DNA of 64,000 nucleotides from the NCBI GenBank assembly GCA_022578965.1, contig MU400530.1, forward strand, positions 310,001-374,000. The letters run 5' to 3'. The stretch comes from Xylaria sp. FL1777. Its lineage: Eukaryota > Ascomycota > Sordariomycetes > Xylariales > Xylariaceae. The notes beneath the pieces were generated by a model. That model was given only the letters and a program-made list of their open reading frames with translations, was not told the origin of the DNA and searched no databases. Both the position numbers and the translations under genes were made by a program. Below, piece after piece: positions 21,660 to 34,054 of this stretch; the stretch's first letter is position 1, and every line of letters starts with the position of its first letter.

Positions 21660-22850
21660 CTACATAACCATGACAATTGCGTATTATATAGCTGGTTTCT
21701 ATAGACAGCTTATAGTACAACGTCTTAGAATCACTGTTTATAAATCTTGAGCTGTCCTAGCGATCTTGGAACTAATTCAGGAGACTAAAATAGATAGTCT
21801 TACGAGGACTGGAGGCTTCACAACTAAGTCCTAGGCCTCGAATTACTGCGTATGATGACAGGGGAAGAAAGCAGCGAGATTTAAAAGTCATAGCAAGAGA
21901 ACGTCTAATTTTCTATGTTAAATGTTTTCTTTGGGCACACGAAATTGATTAGGTGTAGAAACCTCGATGGGACATATAGTTGTATTCAACAGACGGATCT
22001 TAAGAGAGCCTCTAGGCATTATAAGTCCTGTATTCTCGTAAGCACGATACTAGCTATATTTATAAATAAACTGGAGGACTCGGAGCTAGTCCCTGACTTC
22101 AGCTTACTTACACACTCTCCGTTAAAAATTGATGTGAGAAAAATGCATTTGCATTAAGACGCAGCACCCTACTAAGCCATGTTAATGCCGCTTGATCACT
22201 CAATATATGAGAGGACCAGAGTATCAAGTAAGATTAGTCATGGAATATCACCAATACACTCAGGTAATACTGTCAAGTAGGACGATAGAAAATAATCTGA
22301 TCCTATCCCAAACGCTAGAATATCTTCCAGCCCTAAATACCCCTAAGTGACCAAATGCCGGTAGGCTCCTCTCTTGTGCTCCCATCAGCCCCTTTCTAAA
22401 TCGCCCCCAAATCCCCCAGATTCTCATCGCACCCCTATACAACTCATGGTCTTACGTGAGCAGAGCCCCAGTAATAAGCCATTGTGACTTCTCTGCCGGT
22501 GAGATTAGTGTCGGTCATCAGTAGCTACTATGACTCGCGAACTCCGAAGCCTCCATGCTAGGACAAATAAGTAGCTCCACAAGAACATGTCACGGATAAT
22601 TCAATAAGAAATATTAAAGGAAAGTCCGTGTTTGATTACCTACTACCTAGTCTATGCCAATACCGTCCAAAGGAATGAATAAGTAAATAAATGCAACCAT
22701 ATTAAGGAATGTTCTCTAATCCCAGCTCCGACCCAAATGCAGCCCCCTAAATTTCCAAAAAAAAGTCCGAAATATTACTCTAAGCCGATTCCAAAAATTA
22801 TGTACCAGAAGGAAATGTTCTGACGTAATGAGGAGGAGAAGGCTCGCATT

Positions 22851-23405
22851 TTACCACCAGGCAACGCTGATGCCGTTGGGCACGCCTCCGGCGTAAGCAA
22901 AGTCCTGGCTGACGGAGTTGACGTCGAAGTCGCCGACGGCGACGGCCTCCCAGTGGAGGGTCTGGCCAGCAGGGCAGGGGAAGGAGTCGACGGTGGGGGT
23001 GAAGTCGCTGCGCTTGAAGTCGTAGTTGCCGGTGTTGGGGTTGAAGACGATGCGGGCAATCTGTTGGTTGCGCAGGTTGCCCGAAGTCAGCGAGGCTAGG
23101 TCGGTGAAGCTGTTCTTGAAGATGTCGAGGCTCTTTGTCCCATCCAAGTAGTCATAGCCCGAGGCGTGGAACACGAGCCCGCAGGTGCGGCCGGCAGCCT
23201 CAGCTGGAATAGGGATGTCGTAGAGAGTAGACGTCTCGAAGGTGCCGCTGCGGACAGTGGACGTCCGCGAGTCTTGGTAGTTCAAGTTGGTGGCAATGTT
23301 GTGAATCTTGAGGATGCTGGGGACGGCAGAGCCAGCTGTGGTAGCTGGGGCAGCAACGGAGAGAGTTGCAGGAAGGAGAGCGAGGGCAGCAGTGGTGAAC
23401 TTCAT
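22851..23405 (-). CDS. Secreted protein, But2-like C-terminal domain
   Basis: Single exon, 184 aa. MKFTTAALALLPATLSVAAPA is a clear signal peptide. The rest resembles the fungal But2 C-terminal (ubiquitin-3-binding-like) domain found in small secreted or wall-linked proteins: YDIPIPAEAAGRTCGLVFHA, then SFPCPAGQTLHWEAVAVGD and a final GVPNGISVAWW. Two cysteines could pair. There is no GPI signal or membrane helix. Function of the family is unknown. The coding region is visibly more GC-rich than its AT-rich flanks. Confidence 0.7.
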   Translation of the reverse strand: MKFTTAALALLPATLSVAAPATTAGSAVPSILKIHNIATNLNYQDSRTSTVRSGTFETSTLYDIPIPAEAAGRTCGLVFHASGYDYLDGTKSLDIFKNSFTDLASLTSGNLRNQQIARIVFNPNTGNYDFKRSDFTPTVDSFPCPAGQTLHWEAVAVGDFDVNSVSQDFAYAGGVPNGISVAWW

Positions 23406-25298
23406 TTTGACTGAGGGTTTGGTGAGATAGAGTGATGATTCTTAGAGAATATGGTTTGGGTTGGAAGTGTTCTTGAAGCTTGATGAGGCTATTCTGTAGA
23501 TGTTCTTGATGTAGCTGGAATAGAATCTCCTTCAGAACTCTGGGAGGCATCTCCTTATATACACACTCAGACTCCTCCTAAATCTCATCATCGTGTATCG
23601 ATCCGGCCATTTCCTAAGACATAATCAAGTCCAAATCTATTTTCGCCACGACACAAACACCGCATTGTTAGCTCGTGAGATGCACTGCCTACCTGAGATG
23701 CTGAGACTATCTCTTGAATAACAGATTCCTTCTATTGGCTAGTCAATGGTGGTGAGAGCTGACGCCGAAAGTTCGCCGGTATAGTGCTAACACTAGGAGA
23801 GCAGTGCCACCGCGCGCAGATTTCGCTGAGTCTCGACATAGTCTCATCAGATATTAGGTAAACAATATGTTGTCGGGCGACTTGTGGGCTGACCCACAAA
23901 GCCTTTCTGTTCACAACATCTTCACCGATATCACGTATATTGCGATATTCCTGAGTTGGATAGAACTATTGGTTAAGATACATGTTATACGTATTCCCCA
24001 TTAATTTATTTAGCTGCAGTGATACCTCTGCATCATAAAAATTTCGGTGAGGACACCGCAGGCACAGCCGGCTGCCAACAAGACATCGACAGAGTACTGA
24101 CTACAAGATTCCGTGGATCCTAAAAATGTATCATGGACATTAGATAGATATTTGACTCTAGAGCAAAAAAAGGAGTAAATTAAAATTGGATAGCTTCATC
24201 AGATGTATGTATAAGCGATTTTGTAAGTGCTTCTAAACGCTGCTACAAGAAGATGTCAACGAGTCAGAATATCGGTTGTCCGGAAATATGTGATTACTGG
24301 CTTGCTACCTAAAGCACTAAAAGAAAAATGCAAAAATAAAATAAAGGAAGCTACCGGTAGTTGGGCTCCCGGTTCTAGCAATTTCGTACTCGGCGTATCT
24401 CGAACCCGGGCAGTGAGACACACGTGGTCAGCTGCCAAGCCGCGTATTAGTGACATTAGTGACCTCCCTTCACCAACAAGACCCATCTCGAATCCCAGAA
24501 TAGACTTTCGTAAGGCTGAGCACGGAGAACTCCGCCGTTCATTCTATGTGGAGTAGGTATAGCAATGTCAATATTGCCCCGCGACGGACTTCAGCTATCT
24601 TAGCATATTGTAGCTGATGTAAGTACCGAAACGTTACATCTTCGCGAAAGATCGAATGATCCTACTGCGTCTCCCCCAGCTCATCGTGCATAGAAAATGG
24701 AGATTCTGGGGGAAGCCCCTTGCACTGAGGATCTTTCCCAGATGTCTATTTTCGGCCAGAGCCTTATATGATACTGTAAATGGTATTTGAATGCCAGCAC
24801 AGAGGCATGAACGCCTCTGCAAACGCCTCCATCGATAATCTCGTATTATTGCGTCACTAGCAATATTTTCACCAATCGTCGTGACACCTCTCGAGACTTG
24901 TGGCTTTCCTAACACACCATTTGGCTTGGAATGGATCGAATGGATCGCCAAGCCTTATACTGGTCTCCAGCTAGGACGAGCATGTAGTAAAACAAGTGCT
25001 GGGCATTAATAATTCAGCTTAGAAGCAGCATAAGCCCAAGTGATCCCATGACCTGTCAGCAGGTTCTGCACTTGTTTCTCCGAAAGGGTTTCACCACCAA
25101 TTTTTGGCGGCTTGCCTAGAGGCAGGCTACCGTCTTCAATACTATGGTTTTAATCAAGATGAAATTTAATATCGCACTCTACCGGAAGAATGTCCTATGC
25201 CTTGTATACGGAAACCGAAGAACCCCCAGACGCCCAGCCGCCCTGTGAAGGAGCTTTGAATCACCGCCCCTTTAAAAATGCCGATTACTGAATGAAGG
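23406..25298. other. Intergenic, no supported gene
   Basis: AT-rich. Short open frames near 24.25 and 24.65-24.95 kb show no recognisable family and no splice structure I could build on. Confidence 0.4.
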
Positions 25299-28106
25299 TT
25301 ATGTGAGATGCACACTGGCGCCAATGCCTTTTCCTTGATACCAAAGCGACTCCTTCCAATTTCCCAGCCGAGCATCGACTAGGGCATGGGCGTCGAGCTC
25401 CAGTTTCCCACCAATTGCCCTCCGGACGGCATCGTATCCGACAGAACCGATTGACCACGCAACGGGTAGTCTAGGGGTCTGAGATATCCCAGGAGGCGCT
25501 GCGAATGGGAGGTCGTAAAGAATTCGGCCTATTGGTTCAGTGTGATTGTAGAGGGCAGTAGCATTTACGAAGTCTAGATATAATGTATTGAATTGTAAGG
25601 GAGATACAAGTGTGAAGGTGGCAGTTGATGACAAGACGTGGAAACTCGCATCTCTGATGAAATGAGAGTTTTCGCCAGGTGAGTCCCCAGGAAGACTCAG
25701 CCGAGGAACAGCGAATGTAGCATTGAACCGTGAGAGTGCTTTGCAGATAAGAGGCTGACCTGGTATAGAATTCAAGTGCGGTTTCACGGTAATGCTCGTA
25801 TTGAAACCTGATAAGTACTGAGAAATGAGGTCTCTCCCGATTCCCCGGCTATGTGGGTCTTCTTTGGCCGGATTCCAGGTCGCCGTTACAAGTAGGTCGG
25901 TATTAATACCCGAATGGATGCCCACATTTTGGAGAGTGCCGTCTCCCAAGACCGTGCCGTTTGAAACAAGATGGACATTGACGAATGGAATGTAAGCCGT
26001 ATACATGGTGGGATTGGTTAAATTAACCAAAGCTTGTATAGTAAGTGAGGTTGAGGAACTATCCACGACTCTTAATGAGCCAATCTTAGGGTTAATACTA
26101 CCGATAGCTCCATTAGGAAGGGCTATTGATCTGTTAGCACTCGCACACGTAACAAAGGTTATAAAGGGATATTGAATGTGGCCTGCCGAGGCTGAATATC
26201 CTCGAAAATAACCCATTCAAGAGGCGACTAACTGGATCAGAGTAGCGAGGACGAACGTTTTACTGGGATCTTTCCCTCGGCAGGGACCTCCTTTAAGACG
26301 AGTTCTCCCAGTGAGGTCTCCACTTTAACATCAACCAGAGCTTGGACGTCGAGTGATATAGGCTTGCTTCCAAACAGAAGCGCCTGCACAACATCGGCGA
26401 AAACATCGCTATCGGTTATGTTGAGAGGAGCTTCGATGATGCGAGACTCGATCTTGAGACTGGGCCCGTCACTCCCTTCCCCATTAACCCTTGTCGAATT
26501 GGCATGCTGCCACTTCCGTAGATTGAGCTCTCCCATTTTATTTTTTTTATATATGACATCGGCAGTAGCTCGTACGTTCGTTACATTAATGGCAAAGTTC
26601 ATTTCGGAAGGGAGGCTTGCAGTGACCAAAATGTTCCCTGAGACTTTGGGGCTCGCGTCCGGGTCATTCGGATCAGCGAAAGGGTCAGGCAAGGTAAAAT
26701 GGACGTCAGTCAAAGAGAAATCCCTGATAAGACCGTCTAGTGTCCTTCCAGGGAAGGGGACTGGGACGGTAACGCTGGCTAAAATGTCTGCAATCCACCT
26801 AGGAGTTTCACCATCCGGGTGACTACTGCCACGAACGAACAATGTGGCAGGTTCGCCGTGCATGTACTGCTTCAAGAACATATCTAGTGGCGATGAAGAA
26901 GAATCTGGACAAGCCCGAGTTAAAGAATCGGGGAGCTCGTGAATGACTCCGTAAATGCTCGCGGAAACATCTGACAATGGCTCCACATGAATCTCGCCGG
27001 TAGTAGCTTCCGCTACAATGATAAAGGGGTCTGTATCTGCACACCCGGGAACCATGATTTCGAATGCGAGCTCTGGAATGTCGAGCTGAACTGGATACTC
27101 ATTAAATGTTGACAGAGACATATCAACAAGCATGGACCCCTTTAAGGGGCCATCTTTAACGTTGAAACGTGTTATGTTGTACTTTGGTATAGCAGGGATC
27201 TTATTTGCTGTTCGAAGATCAGTCTTTGCTTGACATAAACACGGAACCAGCGAAACTGTTCTTGGTAGGCTAGAAGAGCACCTTCTCTCCAAAGTAAAGG
27301 GAAGAAAAGGAGCGGTAGAGGGATTGACCTTCAAATATCAGCGTTTCGGAGACTGTATGTATTCCGAGAGGTATGAAACCCGACTTGAGGCTTAAGTTAG
27401 TCTTTCCGTTTAGACGCAATTTATCGAGTCTTCCATCGAGCCAATCATTCGCTATCGTACGCATTCCCTCGACATTTCCGGGGCGTATATCAGCAATGAA
27501 ATCAAACTGTGTTGTTACTCCATCCCTGAGACTAACGACCAATGGCGGAATAATAGCAGATCCAAGCAGGATGTTGTCGTAATCCGGTACGTAGACATCG
27601 ATCTTGGCCTCTTCACTACCCAGTTGATTGGCAACCCAAGTAGAAGCTCTGCCGATTCTTCGCACATGGTCGTTTTCTACCCTCGAGCCGTCAAGCTGAA
27701 ATGTGGCCTGTATACGAGCACGAACTCCATCGGTAGTAATAGAGTCAATGGATAAACTCGTGGGCTCAATAACAGCAGCTTGTTGGGCGTACTCTTGCAC
27801 GGCATCGGGTACAATAAAGGCAAGTACGATTATTGCAATAGCGACACAGGCTAATATCCCCATCGCTATGAATGAAGGCCATCTCCGTAGTTTCTTCCTG
27901 GTATCATGGATTGAGGGTGGATGGCTGCGGCGGGATCGTATCGAAGCGTCGTCTCTCTCTGGCTCGGCGCCGTCGCCATCGTATCCCAATGTCGCGGAAC
28001 TGCTGGATAGGAGTGGCGTCGACTCGACAGATTCGTGGGGTTCTGCATCAGTGGCTTTGCCTTTCTTGGCCGACGATAGCAAAGGCGAGGCTTCGTCTTG
28101 CGACAT
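25299..28106 (-). CDS. DUF3712 membrane protein, Tag1-like
   Basis: Three exons (28106-27329, 27207-26257, 26122-25299) give 850 aa. The joins were fixed by phase and restore SETLIFEANKIPAIPKYNITRF and GKIPVKPLPNGAIG. Residues 1-75 are a Ser-rich cytosolic region with PLL dileucine-like motifs. One transmembrane helix lies about 78-98 (FIAMGILACVAIAIIVLAFIV). The long remainder has many N-glycosylation sequons and repeated DUF3712-type beta-rich segments (ALVNLTNPTMYTAYIPFVNV, ALVDVKVETSLGEL). Family knowledge: fungal DUF3712 proteins include yeast Tag1, a vacuolar membrane protein affecting termination of autophagy; many are misnamed pre-rRNA processing proteins. Orthology to Tag1 is an inference. 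Both donors (GTCAAT, GTTCGT) are weak. Confidence 0.78.
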
Positions 28107-28867
28107 GGTGGATGATGTTAACAACTGCGTGACTAGCAAGCTATAGTCGCGCAATCATGATTTGGGAAGAAGAAGGTCTTTTCAGGGCGCAGGTCCCAGA
28201 AACGTGGTAGCCCTAATCCCGGACAGAAGCTACGTCTAGAGATCTGCGAAGTGACGGACAAAATAAACGAAATCGAAGCAAGTTCAGATGGTTTGGCTGC
28301 TTCGGTCGTGATGGAATCGAGGAAGCCTTGGCAGGTACATACAGTAAGTAGGTAGATAGGTACCTAGGTAGGTAGATAAGCACGTCGTCATCGGCACAAG
28401 TCTCATAAATATGGGGCTGCTAGCTGTTTTGTCTTACCGCTTTAGGATTAGCGGTTTCCGGGGGAAACCATCCAGGCACACAGGTACCTCCGATGGCACA
28501 CAGCTGTGTGACTGGTGTGACTGCTGATACGTTTATTTTTGCCGACCTTCGCAGATCTTTATAGGTATCATAAACAGTTGTTAACACTAGCAATAAAAAT
28601 TTGTTCGCTGTCCATGAGTCACTACTTTGTATTTGCAAGTAGTGTATCATCTTATTAAAAGATTAGGAGTTATATTGTTATTCTCACTCATTCAGTATAA
28701 AGCCAGCTGGTATTAGTCCCATGATCCCCCAGGTTAATCTATTTAGGTAGTTCTCAAGTTAACCCATTTAGAACCACAGTCCTTCTGAGAGATCTACAGC
28801 TGCGTACACAACTTCACGCCATCAATTGAGTGTTTCCTTATTCACTCTCCCCGTTAATTCAATCAAC
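28107..28867. promoter_or_regulatory. Divergent promoter region, DUF3712 gene and argB
   Basis: A 761 bp gap between two divergent start codons. It carries a run of GTAGGTA/CCTAGGTAGG motifs at about 28345-28377 and a CPC1/Gcn4-type site listed separately. Confidence 0.5.
28615..28621. promoter_or_regulatory. CPC1/Gcn4-type site TGAGTCA upstream of argB
   Basis: The palindromic core TGAGTCA, inside ATGAGTCACT, lies about 250 bp before the ornithine carbamoyltransferase start. It matches the TGASTCA consensus of the fungal cross-pathway control activator, which induces amino-acid biosynthesis genes. Confidence 0.5.
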
Positions 28868-30030
28868 ATGCGGTCCTCAATCCACAGAATCACCCGGAAT
28901 GCGCTACAGCATGGCGTAGCAAGGAGTTATTCCACTGAAACCTCAAAACCTCGTCATCTTATGACCATTGGCGACCTAAGTCCAGCTGAACTCGCGAAAT
29001 TGGTTCTTAATGCTGCCTCTCATAAAAAGGCTATCAAATCCGGCCAGATTCCCGAGGCAATTAAAAACAAATTGTCCGGTCAGACTGTTGCTATGATGTT
29101 CAGCAAGCGAAGTACCCGTACTCGCGTGTCGACTGAGGCGGCCGTAGCCCTAATGGGAGGGCACCCTATGTTTTTAGGGAAAGACGACATTCAACTAGGT
29201 GTGAGTGTCACGAACATATTTTCCACTGTCCAAGGCTAAACAGTTTAGGTGAATGAATCACTTCATGATACCTCCAAGATCATCTCATCGATGACGTCTT
29301 GCATGGTAGCCCGAGTTGGTCCCCATGATGATGTTGTGGGCTTGGCAAAGCATTCTAGTGTCCCGGTTATCAACGCACTTTCAAACGACTTCCACCCTCT
29401 TCAAACTATTGCCGACTTCCTAACTATCCACGAAGCATTCTCGCACCAAGGGGTGAATTCGTCTGGTGTTGTACCTGACAGGCTGAAGGTAGCCTGGGTG
29501 GGAGATGCCAATAATGTCCTATTTGACTTAGCCATCGGGTGTGTCAAGCTCGGTGTAGACATTTCTGTGGCAACTCCCCCGGACTATCGCATCCCAGAAA
29601 AGATGATGGCTTTTATCAAAGAGCAAGCTAAGACATCAGCGGCGCCAGGCACTATTAGCGAATATTTTGTTCCTGAGATGGCTGTCAAGGACGCAAACGT
29701 TATTGTGACTGACACCTGGGTGTCCATGGGTCAAGAAGAAGAGACGCAAAAGCGACTGAAGGATTTTGCTGGTTTCCGGGTCACAGATGAGCTGGCTAAG
29801 AGGGGTGGGGCTAAGGCTGACTGGAAGTTCATGCACTGCCTCCCTCGTCACCCTGAGGAGGTAAGCGATGAAGTTATCTATGGCCCGCAGTCGTTGGTAT
29901 TTCAGGAAGGAGAAAATCGCCTGTGGGCAGCTATTGGTACATATTCACCCTGACCCCGTTGCCAGACTGTACTAACATGCATATAGCTGCTTTAGAAGGA
30001 TTCGTCACCAACAATGGGAATATTGCGTGA
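28868..30030 (+). CDS. argB: Ornithine carbamoyltransferase, mitochondrial
   Basis: Three exons (28868-29200, 29249-29936, 29987-30030; introns 48 and 50 nt) give 354 aa. It condenses carbamoyl phosphate and ornithine to citrulline in arginine synthesis. The N-terminus (MRSSIHRITRNALQHGVARSYS) is a typical mitochondrial presequence. The carbamoyl-phosphate motif STRTR is at 82-86, FHPLQTIAD at 159-167, the ornithine-binding DTWVSMG at 266-272 and HCLP at 307-310, so all catalytic signatures are intact. The length is normal for fungal argB. It is tail to tail with ILV6, with a cross-pathway-control site about 250 bp upstream. Confidence 0.97.
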
Positions 30031-30397
30031 AAGCTCAGCGTATAATTAACAGTGCGGTTCAGAGCAAGTTCAGGGGAGTCAAGGACGAGCTTCTCTTACT
30101 TTGCACACAACGGCTTCTTGCCTGTTGTTAGGATGTATGGAACAAAAAGGGACAATAAGCTTATCGGAAGTTAATAACGAGTAAAAAGGCAAAATATAAC
30201 ATCAGCATCCCAGAAGACAGAATTGCTTATCTATATATTAAAGCTTGTGAGTTCTAGTTTCTACCCGAGATTGATATTCCATACTTAGAAGTTTGCACCA
30301 CGTGACCTGTCTATAATTTTGTGATGTGGGAATCAAAAGATTAATTTCAGCCATTGATGAACGCCAACTATGCCTAATACTCCTAGTCAGAAATACA
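30031..30397. other. Intergenic between convergent argB and ILV6
   Basis: A short AT-rich convergent 3' region. It should hold both polyadenylation sites; nothing else is seen. Confidence 0.5.
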
Positions 30398-31393
30398 TTA
30401 ACCAGGAGGTAACTGGCTAGCATCAACAACATCGTCTGCCTCTTTATGAATAACCTCTTCATCAGGTCCGTACAAAGGTGAACGAGGTAAGGCCATGAGA
30501 CCAGTACGTGTAGATTCAAGAATCCCGAAAGGCGCTATCAACTTCATAAACGAATCGATTCTAACGGGCTTTGCGGAACTGGAATCATGTCAGCCTCCGG
30601 GAGCATAAACTGTAAAATCAGACAGCGCTTACACTTCAACAATACAACTTGTGGTGCTAATATCTAGAACCTTGCCGCCAAATTGATGCGCAAAGTATGT
30701 GATAGACTTCAGATGTTCGTGCTTATGCCGTAGGGCTTGGCTAGCAACCATCTTGCTTGGGTGAAAGTCTTGGGCAATCTCTCCCAGAGTCCTCTCACTG
30801 GTTTCAGCATCCACCTCGGCAGTCATCTCGCGGTGGTGTGCTAGAAGCTCTTCGAAGTATTCCGGCCCCAGAATGTTGATCTTAGCAAGAAGTAACTCGC
30901 GCTGGACGAGAGCGGCATTCGTGTAATCTAGGACGGCCCACACAGGGACCAAGTCCTCCAATTGACGACGGGCTTGTTCAACCACGCCATCTTGGCCGGT
31001 GAGAACGATAGTCATGCGGGACAAATCCTCTACTTCCGTATTACAGACAACCAGCGAGTCGATATTGAAGCCACGGGCAGCCAGAATACCAGAAACTCGG
31101 GACAACACACCGGGCTCGTTTTGAACCAGACAGTTGAGCACATGGCGCTTTGGCGGGGTCATAGAAGGAGTCGGCATCTCATAGAGGATGTTAGACACAG
31201 CCGCCTGCGCTGACCACGACGGCGGCGTGTCGTTAGTGGGAAGTGGAGCTTGACGACGGCGAAGGGCTTTGTAGGCAATGGCCGAGGTCGAACTGGTACT
31301 TGAGCTCCATCGTGTGGCGCTTTGCGGACCGGCACGTAGAGTGGCTGCGGCAGCTCGAAAGCAATTGGCCTGGATGAAGGACCGAGACGCCAT
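30398..31393 (-). CDS. ILV6: Acetolactate synthase regulatory (small) subunit, mitochondrial
   Basis: Two exons (31393-30633 and 30578-30398; 54 nt intron) give 313 aa. It binds and activates the catalytic subunit Ilv2 and confers valine feedback inhibition in branched-chain amino-acid synthesis. MASRSFIQANCFRAAAATLR is a mitochondrial presequence; an ATG four codons upstream (31405) is also possible. The N-terminal ACT domain reads HVLNCLVQNEPGVLSRVSGI then GFNIDSLVV; the C-terminal domain ends with IAPFGILESTRTGLMALPRS. The 3' exon was found by restoring ISTTSCIVEVSAKPVRIDSF. A TGACTCA site lies about 100 bp upstream. Confidence 0.96.
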
Positions 31394-31489
31394 CTTCCTG
31401 ATCATCAATTGGGACTGGAAGGTCCCTCTGATCAGAACTTGGCGGCTCTCGAAAACAGCAATGTGGATGGCGGTGGTCAACTGCTGGCT

Positions 31490-31496
31490 TGACTCA
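31490..31496. promoter_or_regulatory. CPC1/Gcn4-type site TGACTCA upstream of ILV6
   Basis: TGACTCA lies about 100 bp before the ILV6 start codon and matches the Gcn4/CPC1 consensus. The neighbouring argB promoter has the same type of site. Confidence 0.55.
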
Positions 31497-31961
31497 CGAC
31501 AGAAGGAGGAAAAGCTGGGTGGCTAATACTTAAGCGTCCGCTGTGAAGCTCGGCTGGGTCAGCTGCGAGTATCGGAGGCCCATTTATAGCATATCTTACT
31601 TTTTGATGTGTTTGCTACCTAGGTACATAGACTGTCTGTAGTGTGCAGAATGCATCAAACGAGGCGCGCCCCACCTCTGATGTCAAAGCTTGGAATTTGC
31701 GCTAGCCTTGATTCGGCTCTTATTGTGAAGAGTTAATCTATTGCTAAGAATACATTTTTCTAAGGGATCTTCAATTGCTCCCGCCTTCGATCTTGCTCGC
31801 AGATGCAGCTTCTTCTCCAACACCAACCCGTTTCCTTCCTTCCTTCCCTCCGTCCTGTATAGCCCGAGCTCGATACTTCTCTTCCGACCTTTCCAGCACA
31901 CAAGAAATCCTTTGCATATTGACGCCCAAGTTTCATTAATCCCAGCCTCACCACCGCAATC
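31497..31961. promoter_or_regulatory. Divergent promoter, ILV6 and KH-protein genes
   Basis: The region between two divergent genes. It shows pyrimidine-rich stretches near 31830-31850, common in fungal core promoters. No coding signal. Confidence 0.45.
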
Positions 31962-34054
31962 ATGGACGATGGAGAACGCCGGACCTCGAAGCGATCGCGT
32001 TTTGACCAGACGGAGCCCGAGCCTCGTCGTTCGAGATTCGACCGCAGGTCCCGCTCCCCGGCTGCCCGGAAACTAGACAACGCGCGCGACCGCAGTCCTC
32101 TGAGCCGAGGCGCTGACAGTGCTACACCAGAGACCAAAAAGAGTCCTGTAGATGCTGCAGCGGCTGCGGGTTTGTTTAATTCGCCTGTCATTGATGCTCA
32201 GCGTTTAGATGCTAACTGCACATTATAGCCGCCGCTGCCGCTAAGATCAATGCACAACTGCAGGCGAGAAAGGGTGTTCAGCATGTCGATGTTCCGCCCA
32301 TTAGGTCTTCCTCTAACTCGGCCGGCGCGGGCGATGCGAATGCCGGGAAACCGGGGAATCTCAATCGTGAAGTCTATGTTTCCGATGGCGATTACATCAA
32401 GGACATCGAAGTCAATGATTTGCGGAACCGATACCTACTGACAAAGGGATCTACGCAAAAGATGGTAAATAACGCCCTTGGTCAATTTCTACTGATCCAT
32501 TTCAGAGTGCTAGCCCGTTAGCTGGGCCCTTTCTTCCTCCAGTTCTCCTCCTAGTCGTGTACGGACAGTGTAGCTTACATTGAAGCATACCAGCTCGCAC
32601 ACGACTCCCCTCTTTGGCATCTGCTGACCTCCGCTGCGTGATTTAGATTAAGGAAGAGACCGGAGCTGGTACGAGAAACCTCCCAGATTTTCTGTTGATT
32701 TATTGATAGAACTATCGTTGACTTTGAAAGATGTCACAACTCGTGGCGAATATTATCCCGACAAAAGCATGGCCACGCCAGCAGTAGGTACCCAGTTATG
32801 TGTTTATATGAAGGCTCGTGTTAACAAATAGTTCGACAGGCACCGCCTCTATACCTCCACGTTACGAGCACCTCGAAATCTGGTCTAGATGCAGCAGTAA
32901 AGAAGATTGAGGAAATGATGAAGCAAGAGTTGCCGAATTTGGTTGATGAACGACGATTCCGCCGCCGTGATCAAGAGCAGGTTGAGCGTGATGAATTTGG
33001 TCGCGTAAGTTTGCATTGCTAAAGCCAAGGTCTCACGTGTATAAGGAACCCGGACACTAAATGTCAATTCAGCGCAAATGGCCTGAAGCCAAGATACCTA
33101 TCAGCCTCGAGCCTGTTCAAGGCTTTAACCTACGCGCACAGATTGTTGGTCACGGAGGTGCGTATGTAAAGCATATCCAACAAGAAACCGGATGTCGTGT
33201 GCAGATTAAAGGTCGAGGTTCAGGCTACCTTGAAGCATCAACAAACCGTGAGAGCGATGATGATATGTATCTTCACGTAGCGTAAGTAGAGTTTGTCTTA
33301 TCTTTTTGCCATCCCTCGAATTCAGTCCAGATCTAATGACAAGCAGGGGCCCCGATCCTAAGATGGTGGAGAAAGCTAAAGAGCTGTGCGAGGACCTGGT
33401 TGGTAAGGTGAAGGAAGAATATGAAGAATTTAAGACGCGCCCACCAAGACAACATTATGGTGGCCATGGTGGAGGCGGCGGTGGAGGCTACGGTGACCGA
33501 TACGGCGATCGATATGGTGGTGGTGGTGGCGGCGGTGATAGGTATGACCGATCTGGAAATCGTTCTGGTTCGTATGGGGGCCACGGCGGCTACAACAACT
33601 CACCTGCTCCTGCTGGGAATGTGGCTTCGCCGGTACCTGGAGGTGCTAACAATTCTCCTGGATCAAACAACGACTATGCCGCTCAATATGCTCAGTACTA
33701 TGGCGGGCAGGACCCCTATGCCGCATATGGTGGTTATGCCGCGTAAGTTTCATGCTCCTTAGTCTTCTAGTGCGTGCTAACCTCTGGTGGGTTAGGTATA
33801 TGCAATACTACCAGCAGTACTACGCAGCTGCTCAGGCAGCTCAGCAAGGCTCACCCGCACCCGGAGCTGCAGCTTCACCTCCGCCTCCGCCTCCCACAGA
33901 AGCCCCTCCGCCACCTCCTCCAGGAGGAGCTGCTCCCCCACCACCGCCTCCCCCATCGGCCCCGCCTTCTTATGGAGCCGTAAGTTCGTTGAGCCTAGGA
34001 GAATATATCATTCGCTAATCATTATACTAGGTTCCACCTCCCCCAGGGCTTTAA
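31962..34054 (+). CDS. KH-domain RNA-binding protein, KHDC4/Blom7-like
   Basis: Nine exons (31962-32169, 32229-32464, 32647-32668, 32731-32783, 32840-33004, 33073-33281, 33347-33742, 33796-33979, 34031-34054) join in frame to 498 aa. An Arg/Ser-rich N-terminus (residues 1-65) precedes a first KH-like unit (NDLRNRYLLTKGSTQKM, IKEETGADVTTRGEY) and a second KH unit with the GHGG loop (AQIVGHGGAYVKHIQQETG). The C-terminus has Gly/Tyr/Arg-rich (RGG-like) and polyproline stretches. Family knowledge: KHDC4 is a spliceosome-associated RNA-binding protein. One exon is only 22 nt, and the intron before it (182 nt) is the longest in the gene. The domain order matches the family closely. Confidence 0.88.

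Larger units (their letters stand above)
20300..22850. other. Intergenic with one LTR-like repeat
   Basis: Gene-free and AT-rich for most of its length. It contains the xylanase promoter and the 267 bp repeat at 21393-21659 listed separately. Confidence 0.45.

Noticed and set aside
24227..24951. Short frames on both strands, possible gene remnant
   Set aside because: No coherent protein could be assembled from exons and no family was recognised.
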